Position numbers and translations under genes: made by a program. A DNA stretch of 64,000 bases from an uncultured Carboxylicivirga sp. (GTDB lineage Bacteria > Bacteroidota > Bacteroidia > Bacteroidales > Marinilabiliaceae): NCBI GenBank assembly GCA_947491945.1, contig CANLLN010000018.1:1-64000 (forward strand). Direction: 5' to 3'. The notes below the pieces were generated by a model. It was not told where the DNA came from. It saw nothing but the letters and a program-made list of their open reading frames with translations, and did no database searches. Below, piece by piece: positions 1 to 8,890 of the stretch (position 1 is its first letter; each line of letters starts with the position of its first letter).

Positions 1-111
1 GTTGGTGATAAACTGAATAATACCGATAAAATGGCCGCATAACTTAACTGAATGTCCGAAAAACTATTGCAAGTTCAGGATTAGGTGTTAGTTCTTAGGT
101 ATTAGTTAGGA

Positions 112-202
112 AGCGCAAAGAGTGAAAGAGGTTGATGTAGCGGGACGCTACACCGAACGAGGGGGCAAGCTCAGGGGCCGGAGTGGATAACGGTGGATGA
201 GG
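112..202 (+). repeat. GC-rich dispersed repeat, divergent copy R1
   Basis: This stretch shares the core words aagcgcaa, gagt, caagctcagg, gccgga and acggtggatgag with the longer GC-rich element at 32557-33050. The middle is replaced by an insert with a perfect 7-bp hairpin (TGTAGCG, loop GGA, CGCTACA; 136-152). It follows short TTAG-rich repeats at 81-115. Other partial copies lie at 3457-3517 and 6032-6080. Function is unknown; it is far richer in GC than the flanking sequence and has no plausible reading frame. Confidence 0.5.
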
Positions 203-280
203 GAGTTGTATTTATATTAGGCTTACAAAAAAGCATAAGCATATTTGTAATGTTAGTGTTCAAAAGCTTATAGTATTCAT

Positions 281-288
281 TAACTTTG
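281..288 (+). promoter_or_regulatory. Possible Bacteroidota -7 promoter element
   Basis: TAACTTTG fits the Bacteroidota primary-sigma -7 consensus TAnnTTTG and lies about 25 nt upstream of the ATG at 313. The -33 TTTG partner is only partly matched (GTTC at 258-261, with 19-nt spacing). It would drive the antitoxin/ParE pair. This is a motif match only. Confidence 0.35.
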
Positions 289-312
289 TTACACTGATTA
301 AAATTAGACGTT

Positions 313-516
313 ATGAATATTGCCGAGAAGAGAGATTTTATACACAGCCATTTACATCAGGTGAATGAGCCTGTATTGAATGATATCTATGAAAAAATGC
401 TGGCTTTATTTAAAGAAGCGATGCTTGACGAATCAGAAGATGATATCAAGAAAGGAAATGTAATATCTCATCAATCGTTAAAGCAGGAGGTGCAAAATTG
501 GAGACCTACCAAATAG
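313..516 (+). CDS. Small antitoxin-like protein (partner of a ParE/RelE-type toxin)
   Basis: A 67-residue acidic protein, mostly predicted helix, with no recognisable DNA-binding motif. It resembles short Bacteroidota addiction-module components encoded just upstream of ParE/RelE toxins: an N-terminal helix beginning MNIAEKR and a helical stretch around residues 14-45. The next reading frame begins at TTG 498, inside the last codons of this gene, after a strong Shine-Dalgarno AGGAGG at 485-490. That translational coupling is typical of antitoxin-toxin pairs. The toxin carries an in-frame stop, so this antitoxin may have no active partner. The assignment rests on context and size, not on a recognised family signature. 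Confidence 0.6.
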   Translation: MNIAEKRDFIHSHLHQVNEPVLNDIYEKMLALFKEAMLDESEDDIKKGNVISHQSLKQEVQNWRPTK

Positions 517-815
517 TCTGGACAAACCGAGCGGTCAAAGATTTGCGCAAGGTTTATGATTTTTATACTGAGTAAATTGGAGAAGGTAAAGCTTATGAAA
601 TAATCGAAGAGTTATTGAGTAAAGTTGATGTTTTATCTGATGCTCGATTTGCTGAAATTGGTGTCACTGATGATGAGTTTAAACACCTTAAGAGATCTTA
701 TAAGAAATTGATTAAGAGGAATATTAAGATCACATATAGACTCAGTATCAGCAAATCGGTAGTTTATATTAATCGCTTATTTGATACTCGTCAGCATCCT
801 CGCAAAAACAAATAG
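498..815 (+). pseudogene. ParE/RelE-type toxin, interrupted by an in-frame TAA
   Basis: From TTG 498 the frame reads as a ParE/RelE-superfamily toxin of about 105 codons. The N-terminus has a QIVWTNRAVKDL-like beta/alpha start, the middle a KAYEIIEELL helix, and the C-terminus the typical RNIKITYRL and VVYINRLFDTRQHP strands (the R..F..R pattern seen in ParE toxins). A TAA at 573-575 (codon 26) interrupts it. The frame is unchanged on both sides, so a single substitution explains the lesion. An ATG-less restart at TTG 615 would omit the first strands and helix. Most likely an inactivated toxin beside a retained antitoxin; a sequencing error is possible. Confidence 0.72.
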
Positions 816-1742
816 CACTGTCTAAGTATTTGACCAGGGTTGGGTATTGGTAGTTTTTGGTGTCATGGGTTGGTTCTTAGGTGTTAGGCAGGAGGCTGTA
901 GGGAGATGATGCAAGGTGAGTAATGAGTGGCATGATGGTTCCCCCTCTGCCTTCGGCATCTCCCCAAGGGGAGAATAGGTTTACAGCTGTGCCTTCGGCA
1001 TTTTCATCTCGGCTGCGCTCGATGACCGGCCGTGGGAGAATGGATTTAAATGATGCTGTCTTATCAGATGGGTTTGCTCAAGCCGCAAGGGCTCCAACTT
1101 TTTTCTACAGTCAAAAAAGGTTGGCAAAAAGTCCGCTGATTACACCATTCGATGACCCACTAAGCAAAGTTCCAGGAAAAATTTAAAGGATTACAAGTAG
1201 TGGAATTACTGTTTCTCTTGTTCATCATTCAAAGACAGGATTTTCTTCATTAACATGGAATCATCAAATAGAATGAGCCTTAAACCCTTAAACCACCCTT
1301 TTTTACAGCCTGGCAAAAGAAGTCAAGGTTGAGGGGCTAAAGGCAGATCTTAGTTTCGAATTAAAGGAATTGAAAACGCGAATTGAGCAAATATGGGTGT
1401 TAAGAGTAAGAGGTGAGTGATGAGTTGTGAGCGGTTAGAATGACAACGAAAATTAGAAAGATTAAGAGCCCCGAACCCGCAGGGCTTGACCTTTACTATT
1501 TGCCAGGCTGTGAGATTTTTGTTTAAGGATTTGAGGGTGGGGTAGTACTTAGCTCTTAGGAGTTAGGGTTTAGCTATTAGGGTGTAGGAGATAGGTATTT
1601 TAGGTTTGATAAGTGCAATGAAATGCACTTTTATATTAGAAAGCACATCCGGTAAAGTAAAATAGGGTGTAAAGTGCAGTTTGTTGCTCTTTTTGTGGTA
1701 TTTGTTTGAAGTATTCTTTATTTTTGATACAAATAGAGCGGT
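816..1742. other. Gene-free stretch with TTAG-rich short repeats and debris
   Basis: No convincing gene is present in these 927 bases. Short GT/TTAG-rich repeats (ttaggtgttag-like) occur at about 868-890 and 1548-1600, matching those after both hipT copies. A plus-strand open frame at 923-1186 has the low-complexity PPLPSASPQGENR-type translation common to spurious ORFs. Between about 1320 and 1395 there is a short lysine/glutamate-rich readable piece that I cannot assign. The segment appears to be eroded accessory DNA. Confidence 0.6.
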
Positions 1743-1964
1743 ATGTTGCACTTTTCAGAATTAATAAAAACCATTAAAGTCCGTAGAGAAATGCTGCAGG
1801 TGAATCAGGAAATGTTGGCTGATCTATCGGGTGTAAGCTTACGAACCATCAAGCAGTTTGAAAGTGGGAAAGGCAACCCCACCTTGCAGACGATGAGTAA
1901 AGTGGCTGATGCATTGGGTTTAGAACTTACATTGAAAGTAAAAACGTTAAATCCAGATGAATGA
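1743..1964 (+). CDS. hipB: HipB-like XRE-family antitoxin/repressor
   Basis: A 73-residue protein that is almost entirely one XRE/Cro helix-turn-helix domain (residues about 6-65). The motif is clear: a QEMLADLSGVS helix, then the RTIKQFESGKGNPTL recognition region and the VADALGLEL end. It is the DNA-binding component of a HipA-type toxin-antitoxin operon. The next gene starts at ATG 1961 and overlaps its stop codon (ATGA), and the third gene overlaps the second the same way, so the three are translationally coupled. Family members bind operators upstream of their own gene and repress it; no clear operator pair was found by eye. It has no C-terminal extension beyond the HTH. Confidence 0.87.
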   Translation: MLHFSELIKTIKVRREMLQVNQEMLADLSGVSLRTIKQFESGKGNPTLQTMSKVADALGLELTLKVKTLNPDE

Positions 1965-2290
1965 GACAAGCTAAAGTTATCTACAAAAACGAGGAGGCAG
2001 GTCTGCTTACTCAATTAGATAGTGGAGCATTTGTGTTTCGCTACAGTGATGCATGGTTTAATGCCACAGATAAACCACCTATTAGTCTTACATTACCTAA
2101 AAATCAGCAGGAATACCAGTCTGAATATTTGTTCCCGTTTTTTTACAATATGTTGCCGGAAGGGACGAATAAACAGGTTGTTTGTCATGCTATGCGTATT
2201 GATAAAGACGATCATTTTGGTTTATTGCTAACTACAGCAAGTTATGACACTATTGGCGCAGTTAGAATTATAAAAACGGATAATGTATGA
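1961..2290 (+). CDS. hipS: HipS-like protein: stand-alone HipA N-terminal subdomain
   Basis: A 109-residue protein equivalent to the N-terminal subdomain of HipA, encoded separately. It has the features of that domain: a first strand AKVIYKNEEAGLL, then FVFRYSDAWF, PISLTLP, and the LFPFFYNMLPEG stretch. In E. coli O127 HipBST the corresponding small protein (HipS) neutralises the HipT kinase, while HipB contributes repression; the gene order here (B, S, T) is the same. ATGA overlaps with both neighbours imply coupled translation and fixed stoichiometry. Bacteroidota genomes often split HipA this way, so antitoxin activity is inferred from architecture, not shown. No second intact copy is present near the duplicated hipT at 28530. 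Confidence 0.82.
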   Translation: MRQAKVIYKNEEAGLLTQLDSGAFVFRYSDAWFNATDKPPISLTLPKNQQEYQSEYLFPFFYNMLPEGTNKQVVCHAMRIDKDDHFGLLLTTASYDTIGAVRIIKTDNV

Positions 2291-3273
2291 GTTTACCTGA
2301 TATACACTATTGCCCCGGAACATTAAAAGAAGGAAATAGAACCTATTCAGCAACAGCTCTAAAGCGTGTATTCAAGGGGAAGAAGGTAAGTCATATTCTT
2401 CCTTACGAGTCGCCGGCAACGAACGCGTTAACTGATGAACTGTTTAAGGATAACCGAAAAAGGATGTCTATTTCCGGTGTACAAGAAAAATTCTCTGTTT
2501 TGCTTGACAAAAATAAATTGCGTTTAATTACCGAAGGCGAACACGGGCAATACATTCTTAAACCTCAACCAAGTGCAGGTAAGCATCCTGAAATGATGCC
2601 AGCCAACGAGCATTTAACGATGCAAATAGCACGGCAGGTTTTTAATATCGAAACGGCCGAAAATGCACTTATTTTTTTTCGTAATGGCGAACCGGCCTAT
2701 ATTACTAAGCGATTTGATGTTCAAGATGACAACACGAAGGTGGCACAGGAAGATTTTGCTGCTTTAGCGCTAAGAACGCCTCAAACACACGGTGCAAACT
2801 ATAAATACCTGGGTAACTATTATGATTTATTTGTGATAATGAAAAAGTTTGTTCCTGCCTATAATATTGAAGCTCCCAAGCTTTTGAAGCTTATCCTGTT
2901 TAATTATTTATTTTCTAACGGCGATGCACATTTTAAAAACTTTTCACTCATACAAACTGACTTTGGAGATTATAAATTGAGTCCGGCTTACGACTTGTTG
3001 AATAGCCGCATTCATATTGAAGATAAGGATTTTGCACTGGATGATGGTTTGTTACCTCCAGCTCTGGCAAAGGGAAAAGTACATGAACAGTTTTATCAAC
3101 TTGGTGAGTTGGCAGGCATCAGTATCAAACTGATTGATAATATTTTTGCTCTGCTCAGTTCCGGTAAGGATGATGTTTTAAGGTTAATTAGTCATTCTTA
3201 TCTTTCTGAAAAGTTGAAGCGTAACTACGAACAGGCCTATTTAACCCGCTTAAAAAAACTGAACAGGAAATAA
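2287..3273 (+). CDS. hipT: HipT-like serine/threonine kinase toxin (HipA core)
   Basis: A 328-residue HipA-family kinase lacking the N-terminal subdomain. The glycine-rich loop SISGVQEK (residues 61-68) carries the serines that HipA/HipT kinases autophosphorylate. The catalytic loop NGDAHFKN has D213 and N218, and the metal-binding segment is SPAYDLL (D236). YITKRFD near residue 140 forms part of the nucleotide site. HipA and HipT phosphorylate glutamyl- or tryptophanyl-tRNA synthetase in E. coli; the target here is unknown. It starts by ATGA overlap with hipS. A copy differing at six residues lies at 28554-29537. TTAG-rich repeats follow the stop. Confidence 0.85.
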   Translation: MSLPDIHYCPGTLKEGNRTYSATALKRVFKGKKVSHILPYESPATNALTDELFKDNRKRMSISGVQEKFSVLLDKNKLRLITEGEHGQYILKPQPSAGKHPEMMPANEHLTMQIARQVFNIETAENALIFFRNGEPAYITKRFDVQDDNTKVAQEDFAALALRTPQTHGANYKYLGNYYDLFVIMKKFVPAYNIEAPKLLKLILFNYLFSNGDAHFKNFSLIQTDFGDYKLSPAYDLLNSRIHIEDKDFALDDGLLPPALAKGKVHEQFYQLGELAGISIKLIDNIFALLSSGKDDVLRLISHSYLSEKLKRNYEQAYLTRLKKLNRK

Positions 3274-3584
3274 GGGGTAGCTCTTAGGTGTTAGGTTCTA
3301 GCTATTAGTGTCTATCAATTGAAATTCGTGTATTTTTTGGCAGAAAATATAAGCAAACTGCCAATAGTTTTGATACTAAAATTTCGATAATCAGTGCTTT
3401 TACGGCTCGTCTAGGTTAGGGGTTAGCTAGGAGATGCAATGAAAAAGTATCAAGGGTCAAGCGCCTGCGGCTAGTGGAGGATGGAAGCGCAATGAGTCCT
3501 TCGGGAAGCTCAGGGCATTGTACTCAGCAATCAAGCATTGATTTGGTTATGTGAGATTTATGATGTTTGGATGTAGGAGTGTGC
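3274..3584. other. Intergenic spacer after hipT with GC-rich repeat copy R2
   Basis: No gene. It contains the TTAG-rich tail shared with copy B (3280-3460) and one GC-rich dispersed repeat (3457-3517; core words gcgcctgcggctag, ggatggaagcgcaatgagt, ccttcggg, agctcaggg). The repeat begins exactly where similarity to copy B ends, suggesting it inserted in, or was lost from, only one of the two blocks. Confidence 0.6.
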
Positions 3585-4403
3585 TTAGTGATTTATAGAG
3601 GATGAAAAAAAGCGAAGGATAACATGTAAGCTTTGTTGTTGCCATAATTTATCAGTTGTTATTAAGTTATGCCCATGGGCAGGTACAATCCATAGGCTTG
3701 AATTATCAATGGCATGGTGCATATCAACAGCTTCAGCAACAGAGAATAGGGGGTCGCTGTCGCCCAGAATTATTAGTGTTTTGGCTGTTATGGTAGATAA
3801 ATAAGGGGGTGTGAAATTTATATCGTTATAGGTGTTGGAAAAGTTATTTAGTTGCTGGTATATTTTTCTGATTTGTTCATCCCCTCCAAGGTGTATGGAG
3901 CGGAGATATGATAAGTGGCTATCATTTAAATTATCAAATGTAAATGAGCTTAATACTTTTCTTGCCTGCTCTGAATAGTAGGACGATGTTCCAATTAGGA
4001 CCATATTTGAGATTCTATCCGGTTGTTGCGTTGCCATGTGTAAAAGAGTCAGGCCACCAGAACTGTAACCTATTGCATTGAATTTGTTAATATTCAACTT
4101 ATCGAGTAGGGCAAAGATATCAAGTGCTGACTCATTGTGTTTGAATTCATTAGTAGGATTGGTTGATTTACCATGTCCTCTCATGTCAGGGATGATTAAT
4201 TTGTATTTTAATGATAAGGAATCTAGCAGATTATACCAGATAGTATGATTTTGTGTGAAACCATGCAGTAACACTAATGGGTATCCATCGCCAAAAGTCT
4301 CATAATAGATACTAACTCCATTAACTTCGGCAGTTTGCTTTGTTTGGGCGGCAGTTGAAGTTAATGTGATTAAAAAAATGGAAATTAGCAGGGCGTTTTT
4401 CAT
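3585..4403 (-). CDS. Secreted alpha/beta-fold hydrolase (copy A)
   Basis: A 272-residue alpha/beta hydrolase with an N-terminal signal peptide (residues 1-19, ending STAAQ). The oxyanion-side motif is HGFTQ (about 48-52). The nucleophile elbow is GYSSGG (serine near residue 114), the acid lies in GDSDPLF, and the catalytic histidine in HGHNL, so the triad is complete. The substrate cannot be read from sequence; family members include esterases, lipases and epoxide or haloalkane hydrolases. It lies 8 nt downstream of the S10 peptidase on the same strand, so the two are probably cotranscribed. Its paralogue at 29731-30543 is clearly diverged although flanking blocks are almost identical. Confidence 0.85.
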   Translation of the reverse strand: MKNALLISIFLITLTSTAAQTKQTAEVNGVSIYYETFGDGYPLVLLHGFTQNHTIWYNLLDSLSLKYKLIIPDMRGHGKSTNPTNEFKHNESALDIFALLDKLNINKFNAIGYSSGGLTLLHMATQQPDRISNMVLIGTSSYYSEQARKVLSSFTFDNLNDSHLSYLRSIHLGGDEQIRKIYQQLNNFSNTYNDINFTPPYLSTITAKTLIILGDSDPLFSVAEAVDMHHAIDNSSLWIVPAHGHNLITTDKLWQQQSLHVILRFFSSSINH

Positions 4404-4411
4404 GACACAAA

Positions 4412-5907
4412 TTAATAAGATGACTTAATAAACTGGTTTAAATCTTCACTGAGCTTTTGGAGTTGAAGCTGGTCGATGTACATCATGTGACCGGCTTCGT
4501 AGTATTTAATGGTGACGTTGTTTTTAGTATTCTCTTCAAAATGGATATGGTCAAAACAATAGGTGGTTACAGAGAAGGGGGTGGCACCATCATAGTAACC
4601 TGCTGCTACAAATATCTTAAGAAAAGGATTCTTAATCAACGCTCTACTAATGTCTTCACCCAAGTAGATTGGCCGACCTTTAAATTTGCCTAGTTTCCAA
4701 CGATTAACTATAGAGCTGTTAAAGGTAATGTACTGACGATCATCCGGGTAGTTAAGATCTGTTTTTAGGTATTGGAAAAATGTGGATGAATATGAACCGT
4801 CCATAAATGTGGTACTTGGGTCATATATGGCATAATTAGACCAACTGTCAGTTGGATTAATCCGTCTTGTTAAACGGGAGTCGTACCGACCTATCATCAG
4901 ACCTTCCTTTTCAAGTAGTTTGCCATAGAACATTTTAGTGCTAATGCGCAACTTCTTGCTTTTTAGATATTCCACATCTAAACCTGTGAATTCAGAGAGG
5001 TTTAATGCTAGACTGTTCAACTCTGATTCTGATAGGTTATTTCCTTTTATTATTGCCAGAGCAAGTTCATTCTGGGCAAATGTCTCTGATTTTTTGATGG
5101 TTGAAAACAGGTCTGGCATTAAATCATCATTTAATTTATTATGGAACCAGGCCGTTGCCGTGTAAAATGGTAAGGTGGTCATATATGGTAGCTCATTACC
5201 CGGGGAGTCCCAGGTGAGTATATCATTTGTAAATGGAGAAATAAGCATGATACCATTGATATACAAGCCGTATTCGTTCTGCAAAAAGGATGTTACTCCA
5301 CAAGCTCTAAAGCCGCCATAGCTTTCTCCAATGATTAGTTTTGGAGAATTAAAGCGATTATTTTTAGATAGATATATCTAATGAATTCAGCAATGGATTG
5401 AATGTCATCGTCAATGCCATAGAATGTTTCTTCAGGTATTGTGTCTGCAGAAACACTAAATCCTGTCCCAACAGGGTCGATGAAGACTAAATCTGTATTT
5501 GGTAATACGGAGTAGATATTATCAACCAATTGATAAGGAGGTGGTAATAATTCTCCTTTTTCACCCATTTTGACTCTCTGAGGCCCCAGTATGCCAAGGT
5601 GTAACCAGACAGAGGAGGAACCTGGTCCACCATTAAATGAGAAAGTAATCGGACGAATAGAATCTGAGTTACCTAAGGTATAGGCCACGTAAAAGATGGA
5701 TGCTGTTGGGTTTTGTTTTTTATCTCTGAGCAGTATTGTGCCAGCCGTGGCGGTATAGCGGAGAGCTGTATTGTTTATTAATAGTTCGTGTTGTGTAGTA
5801 ACAGCTTCTTCTGTTAAATCTTTGGAGGTTTTTCCCTCTTGTGCTAATACGAGTGAAGTAAAGAGTGAAATAGTAATGACAATAGTTAACCTTTTAGCTG
5901 ATTTCAT
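4412..5907 (-). pseudogene. S10 serine carboxypeptidase (copy A), frameshifted
   Basis: Secreted serine carboxypeptidase of family S10 (carboxypeptidase C / cathepsin A type). The upstream frame carries a signal peptide ending LVLAQ and the oxyanion motif NGGPGSSS. The downstream frame carries the catalytic Asp region (AAGYYDGATPF) and His region (YEAGHMMY). The frames are joined by a 1-nt loss near 5371-5382; the nucleophile motif GESYGG (about 5285-5334) lies beyond the shift and is not read from the start codon. Copy B (30898-32394) is intact. The lesion sits exactly where the near-identical tract shared with copy B ends. Start 5907 (MKSAK) is preferred over the longer frame because it begins a normal signal peptide. 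Confidence 0.85.
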
Positions 5908-6031
5908 AACAGGTTGTTTTGGTAAGTAACAAAGTATTGTCAGGGTGAAGTGTACAAAATTATGGTTGCAATTAAGAGATGTCAATACTTAATTAAAGGG
6001 AGTTGTTCGATTTGTAGCTAGAATTAGGGGA

Positions 6032-6080
6032 CAAGCGCCTGCGGCTAGCGAGGGATGGAAGCGCAATGAGCCCTGAGGTA
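6032..6080 (+). repeat. GC-rich dispersed repeat copy R3
   Basis: It shares acaagcgcctgcggctag and gggatggaagcgcaatgag with the copies at 3457 and 32557. It abuts, and supplies the apparent ATG of, the 5'-truncated M3 peptidase gene, so repeat-linked deletion of the gene's true 5' end is likely. Confidence 0.6.
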
Positions 6081-7961
6081 TCGGGGGAGCCGACTTTTCA
6101 GAACACCTTGGAAGCCATGGAAGTGGCCGGACGTCAGTTAGGGGTAGTGAGTAATATTTTCTTTAACCTGAATCATGCCGAAACTAACGAAACCATTCAG
6201 ACTATTGCACGGGAGGTTTCGCCTTTACTTACAGAATATTCCAATGATATATGGTTGAACGAGCAATTGTTTGAGAAGGTAAAAAAGGTTTATGACAGCC
6301 GTGAAGAAGCAAGTTATACGGCTGAAGAGGCCAAATTGCTGGAAGATACGTATACGGCATTTGTACGACGCGGTGCATTGTTAAGCGGGGAGAAAAGAGC
6401 TCGTTACCGGGAAATTACCAAGGAGCTTTCGAAATTAGGGTTGCAGTTTGGAGAGAATCTGCTGGCCGAAACCAACGGATATCAATTGCATATCACGGAT
6501 AAAAAGGAATTGGAAGGCCTTCCTGAAGGCGTGATCAGTGCCGCTGCCGAAGTAGCAAAAGCACAGGCAAAGGAGGGATGGATATTTACTTTGCATTTTC
6601 CAAGTTATATGCCCTTCATGAAGTATTCGTCCAGGCGTGAGCTTCGGCAGCAAATGTACATGGCCTATTCAACCCGTGGTCATAATAACAACAAGCACGA
6701 TAACAAGGAGATCATTACAAAACTCGTGTCGTTGAGGGTTGAAAAAGCAAAGCTTTTAGGATTTGAAACGCATGCTCATTATGTGCTTGAGGAGCGAATG
6801 GCTTTGGCCCCCGATAAAGTTAATGCATTCTTGCACGAGTTGTTGGATGCCTCATATAATGTAGGTAAGGAGGATGTTAAGGCCGTTGAGGATTACGCTC
6901 ACCGTATTGGTCTTGAAGGACCTTTGCAACGCTGGGATTACCCTTATTATGCTGAGAAGCTGAAGTCTGAAAAATATGGATTGGACGATGAGGCGACTCG
7001 ACCTTATTTCAGACTCGAAAAAGTGGAAGAAGGTGTATTTGGGTTGGCTGAAAAGCTGTATGGCTTAAGCTTCAAAGATAATAACGAGATAGCCAAATAC
7101 CACGATGAGGTTAAGGTGTTCGAAGTTTTTGACGAAGACGGCAGTTTCCTGAGTGTGTTTTACGTTGATTATTTTCCGCGCAAGAGTAAGCAGGGTGGGG
7201 CCTGGATGACTTCGTTCAGGGATCAGTATGGAGAGGTGCGTCCGCATATTTCCATCGTGTGCAATTTTACGCGTCCTACGGGAGATAAACCATCGTTGCT
7301 GACCTTTAACGAGGTGCAGACATTTCTGCATGAATTTGGGCATGCCTTGCATGGTATGTTGAGCAAAGTAAAATATCAAAGTCTGGCCGGCACGAATGTA
7401 TATCGCGATTTCGTGGAGCTGCCATCGCAGATCATGGAGAATTGGGCCACGTAAAAAGAATGGCTCAGGGAAGTGGGGATGCATTACAAAACCGGTGAAG
7501 TGATCCCCGATGATCTGATTCAAAAGATTATTGACAGTGATAAATACCAGAGTGGTTATGCCACGGTTCGCCAGTTGAGTTTTGGATTGAATGATATGGC
7601 TTGGCATTCGCTTAAGGATGCATTTAGCGGCGATGTAGTTGAGTTTGAAAAGGAGGCCATGAAAGCCACCGAGTTGTTTCCTGGAGTGGAAGGAACAGCC
7701 TTTTCCACAGGCTTCTCACATATTTTCGATGGAGGATATGCAGCCGGGTATTATGGCTACAAATGGGCCGAGGTGCTGGATGCCGATGCTTTTGACTCGT
7801 TCTTGGAGAATGGCATTTACGATAAAGCAACGGCTACTCGCTTCCGAAAAGAGATACTTGAAAAAGGAGGTACGCAGCATCCCATGACCTTGTATAAGAA
7901 CTTTAAAGGACAGGAACCTTCGATTGAACCGTTGTTAAAACGTAGTGGCTTGATAAAATAA
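6066..7961 (+). pseudogene. dcp: M3-family peptidase (dipeptidyl carboxypeptidase type), 5'-truncated with in-frame TAA
   Basis: A zinc metallopeptidase of family M3 (oligopeptidase A / Dcp group), which cuts short peptides. The zinc site is HEFGH (7329-7343), with FVELPSQIMENW supplying the downstream glutamate. Homology starts only at EPTFQNTLEAME; the usual 40-60 N-terminal residues are missing, and the ATG at 6066 lies inside dispersed repeat R3. A TAA at 7452-7454 splits the frame between NWAT and KEWLREVG, where family members usually have glutamate (GAA to TAA). The frame resumes unchanged to 7961 with the normal C-terminus. Two independent lesions make this a pseudogene. A terminator follows. 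Confidence 0.85.
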
Positions 7962-7968
7962 ATTTTAG

Positions 7969-7995
7969 GGATGGCTTTTGAGTCATCCTTTTTTT
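7969..7995 (+). terminator. Rho-independent terminator after the M3 peptidase
   Basis: An 8-bp stem (GGATGGCT / AGTCATCC, one wobble pair) with loop TTTG is followed by seven T residues. It insulates the ECF sigma gene from the pseudogene. Confidence 0.75.
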
Positions 7996-8174
7996 AAAAA
8001 TGCAAACTTTTTTATGTGTTTGTAATTTATGAAATATTGGTTATTAGTCAATTTAATGGTTCCTATCTATAATGCTTTTGTTAGTTCATATGGAAGGGCG
8101 TTGTCTATGGATTGTAAAATTTGACTTGTAAAAAATGTTTATTTTTGTAAGTTCGCAGTTAACTAATGTGTTTT

Positions 8175-8735
8175 ATGAATTTCTCAAAGGATCTTGTAGA
8201 TAAGCTAAACAATAGAAATGCAAAAGCATTAAAAGAATTTTTTGTAGGGTTTTATCCTTCGCTTTGTGTTTTTGCAAAAAAATATATTCCGGAATCTAAT
8301 ATTGTGGAAGATATTGTGCAGGATTCATTCATTGTTTTTTGGGAAGGGCAAAAACTATTTGATGATATAGATATATTGAAAGGTTTCTTATATAAAACAG
8401 CTAAATACAAATGTCTAAACCATTTAAAATTAAAAGGTTTACGAAACGAAATATTAGAAGGTGGTTTTGATAAAGATGATCTGTTATATGAGCTTGTTTT
8501 AGAGGAAGAAACATATAGAATTATTCATAAGGCTATTGAAGGCTTATCACCCCGAAGCCGACGTATTATTGAATTAAGTATGAAGGGGTATAAAAATCCT
8601 GAAATAGCCGAAGAATTAGATATTTCTATTAATACAGTTAAGACATTAAAGGGAAATGCCTATAAGTTATTAAGGAAAAACCTAAAAGATCATGTTTTTG
8701 TATTGTTTCTGCTTAACCAGGTGCTGAATATGTAG
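8175..8735 (+). CDS. ECF RNA polymerase sigma-70 factor (FecI-like)
   Basis: An ECF sigma factor of about 186 residues. Sigma region 2 spans about 20-85 (core-binding helix with VEDIVQDSFIVFWE) and region 4 spans about 125-175 (LSPRSRRIIELSMKGYKNPEIAEELDIS, a typical helix-turn-helix), with the usual linker between. It would direct RNA polymerase to the SusC-led operon downstream. The neighbours, a FecR anti-sigma and a SusC with an STN domain, form the standard Bacteroidota trans-envelope signalling set. Start 8175 is preferred because homologues begin a few residues before the first helix; ATG 8166 adds three residues and neither has a good ribosome site. A TATTTTTG promoter-like element lies at 8140-8147. 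Confidence 0.88.
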   Translation: MNFSKDLVDKLNNRNAKALKEFFVGFYPSLCVFAKKYIPESNIVEDIVQDSFIVFWEGQKLFDDIDILKGFLYKTAKYKCLNHLKLKGLRNEILEGGFDKDDLLYELVLEEETYRIIHKAIEGLSPRSRRIIELSMKGYKNPEIAEELDISINTVKTLKGNAYKLLRKNLKDHVFVLFLLNQVLNM

Positions 8736-8890
8736 ATTTTAATTTTTTTTCCTTTCATTATTGATTATCATTCTTTTCCTTCTTGCTGAGTTTTGCCATT
8801 TTTCGTGAAATATCGGAAATTGCAAAAAAATATTGTGTTTCATTCACCCTGTTTTAAATCTCATTACAATATTAAGTAGAAGGTGATAAG

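Larger units (their letters stand above)
2290..5990. repeat. Segmental duplication, copy A (hipT, hydrolase, S10)
   Basis: The order hipT(+), alpha/beta hydrolase(-), S10 peptidase(-) recurs at 28554-32480. Two blocks are nearly identical to that copy: 2290-3461 (hipT plus its 3' flank) and 4482-5370 (most of S10). Between and beyond them the DNA is strongly diverged; the hydrolases share roughly half their residues by eye. This copy has a GC-rich repeat at 3457 that the other lacks, and a frameshifted S10 gene. Mosaic divergence implies old paralogous blocks partly homogenised later. Confidence 0.8.

Noticed and set aside
923-1186. 87-codon plus-strand open frame
   Set aside because: The translation has the low-complexity PPLPSASPQGENR pattern seen in spurious frames across repeat DNA. 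No ribosome site or homology was recognised.
7065-7607. 180-codon frame antisense to the M3 peptidase
   Set aside because: It is a shadow of a well-supported coding strand and shows no domain.
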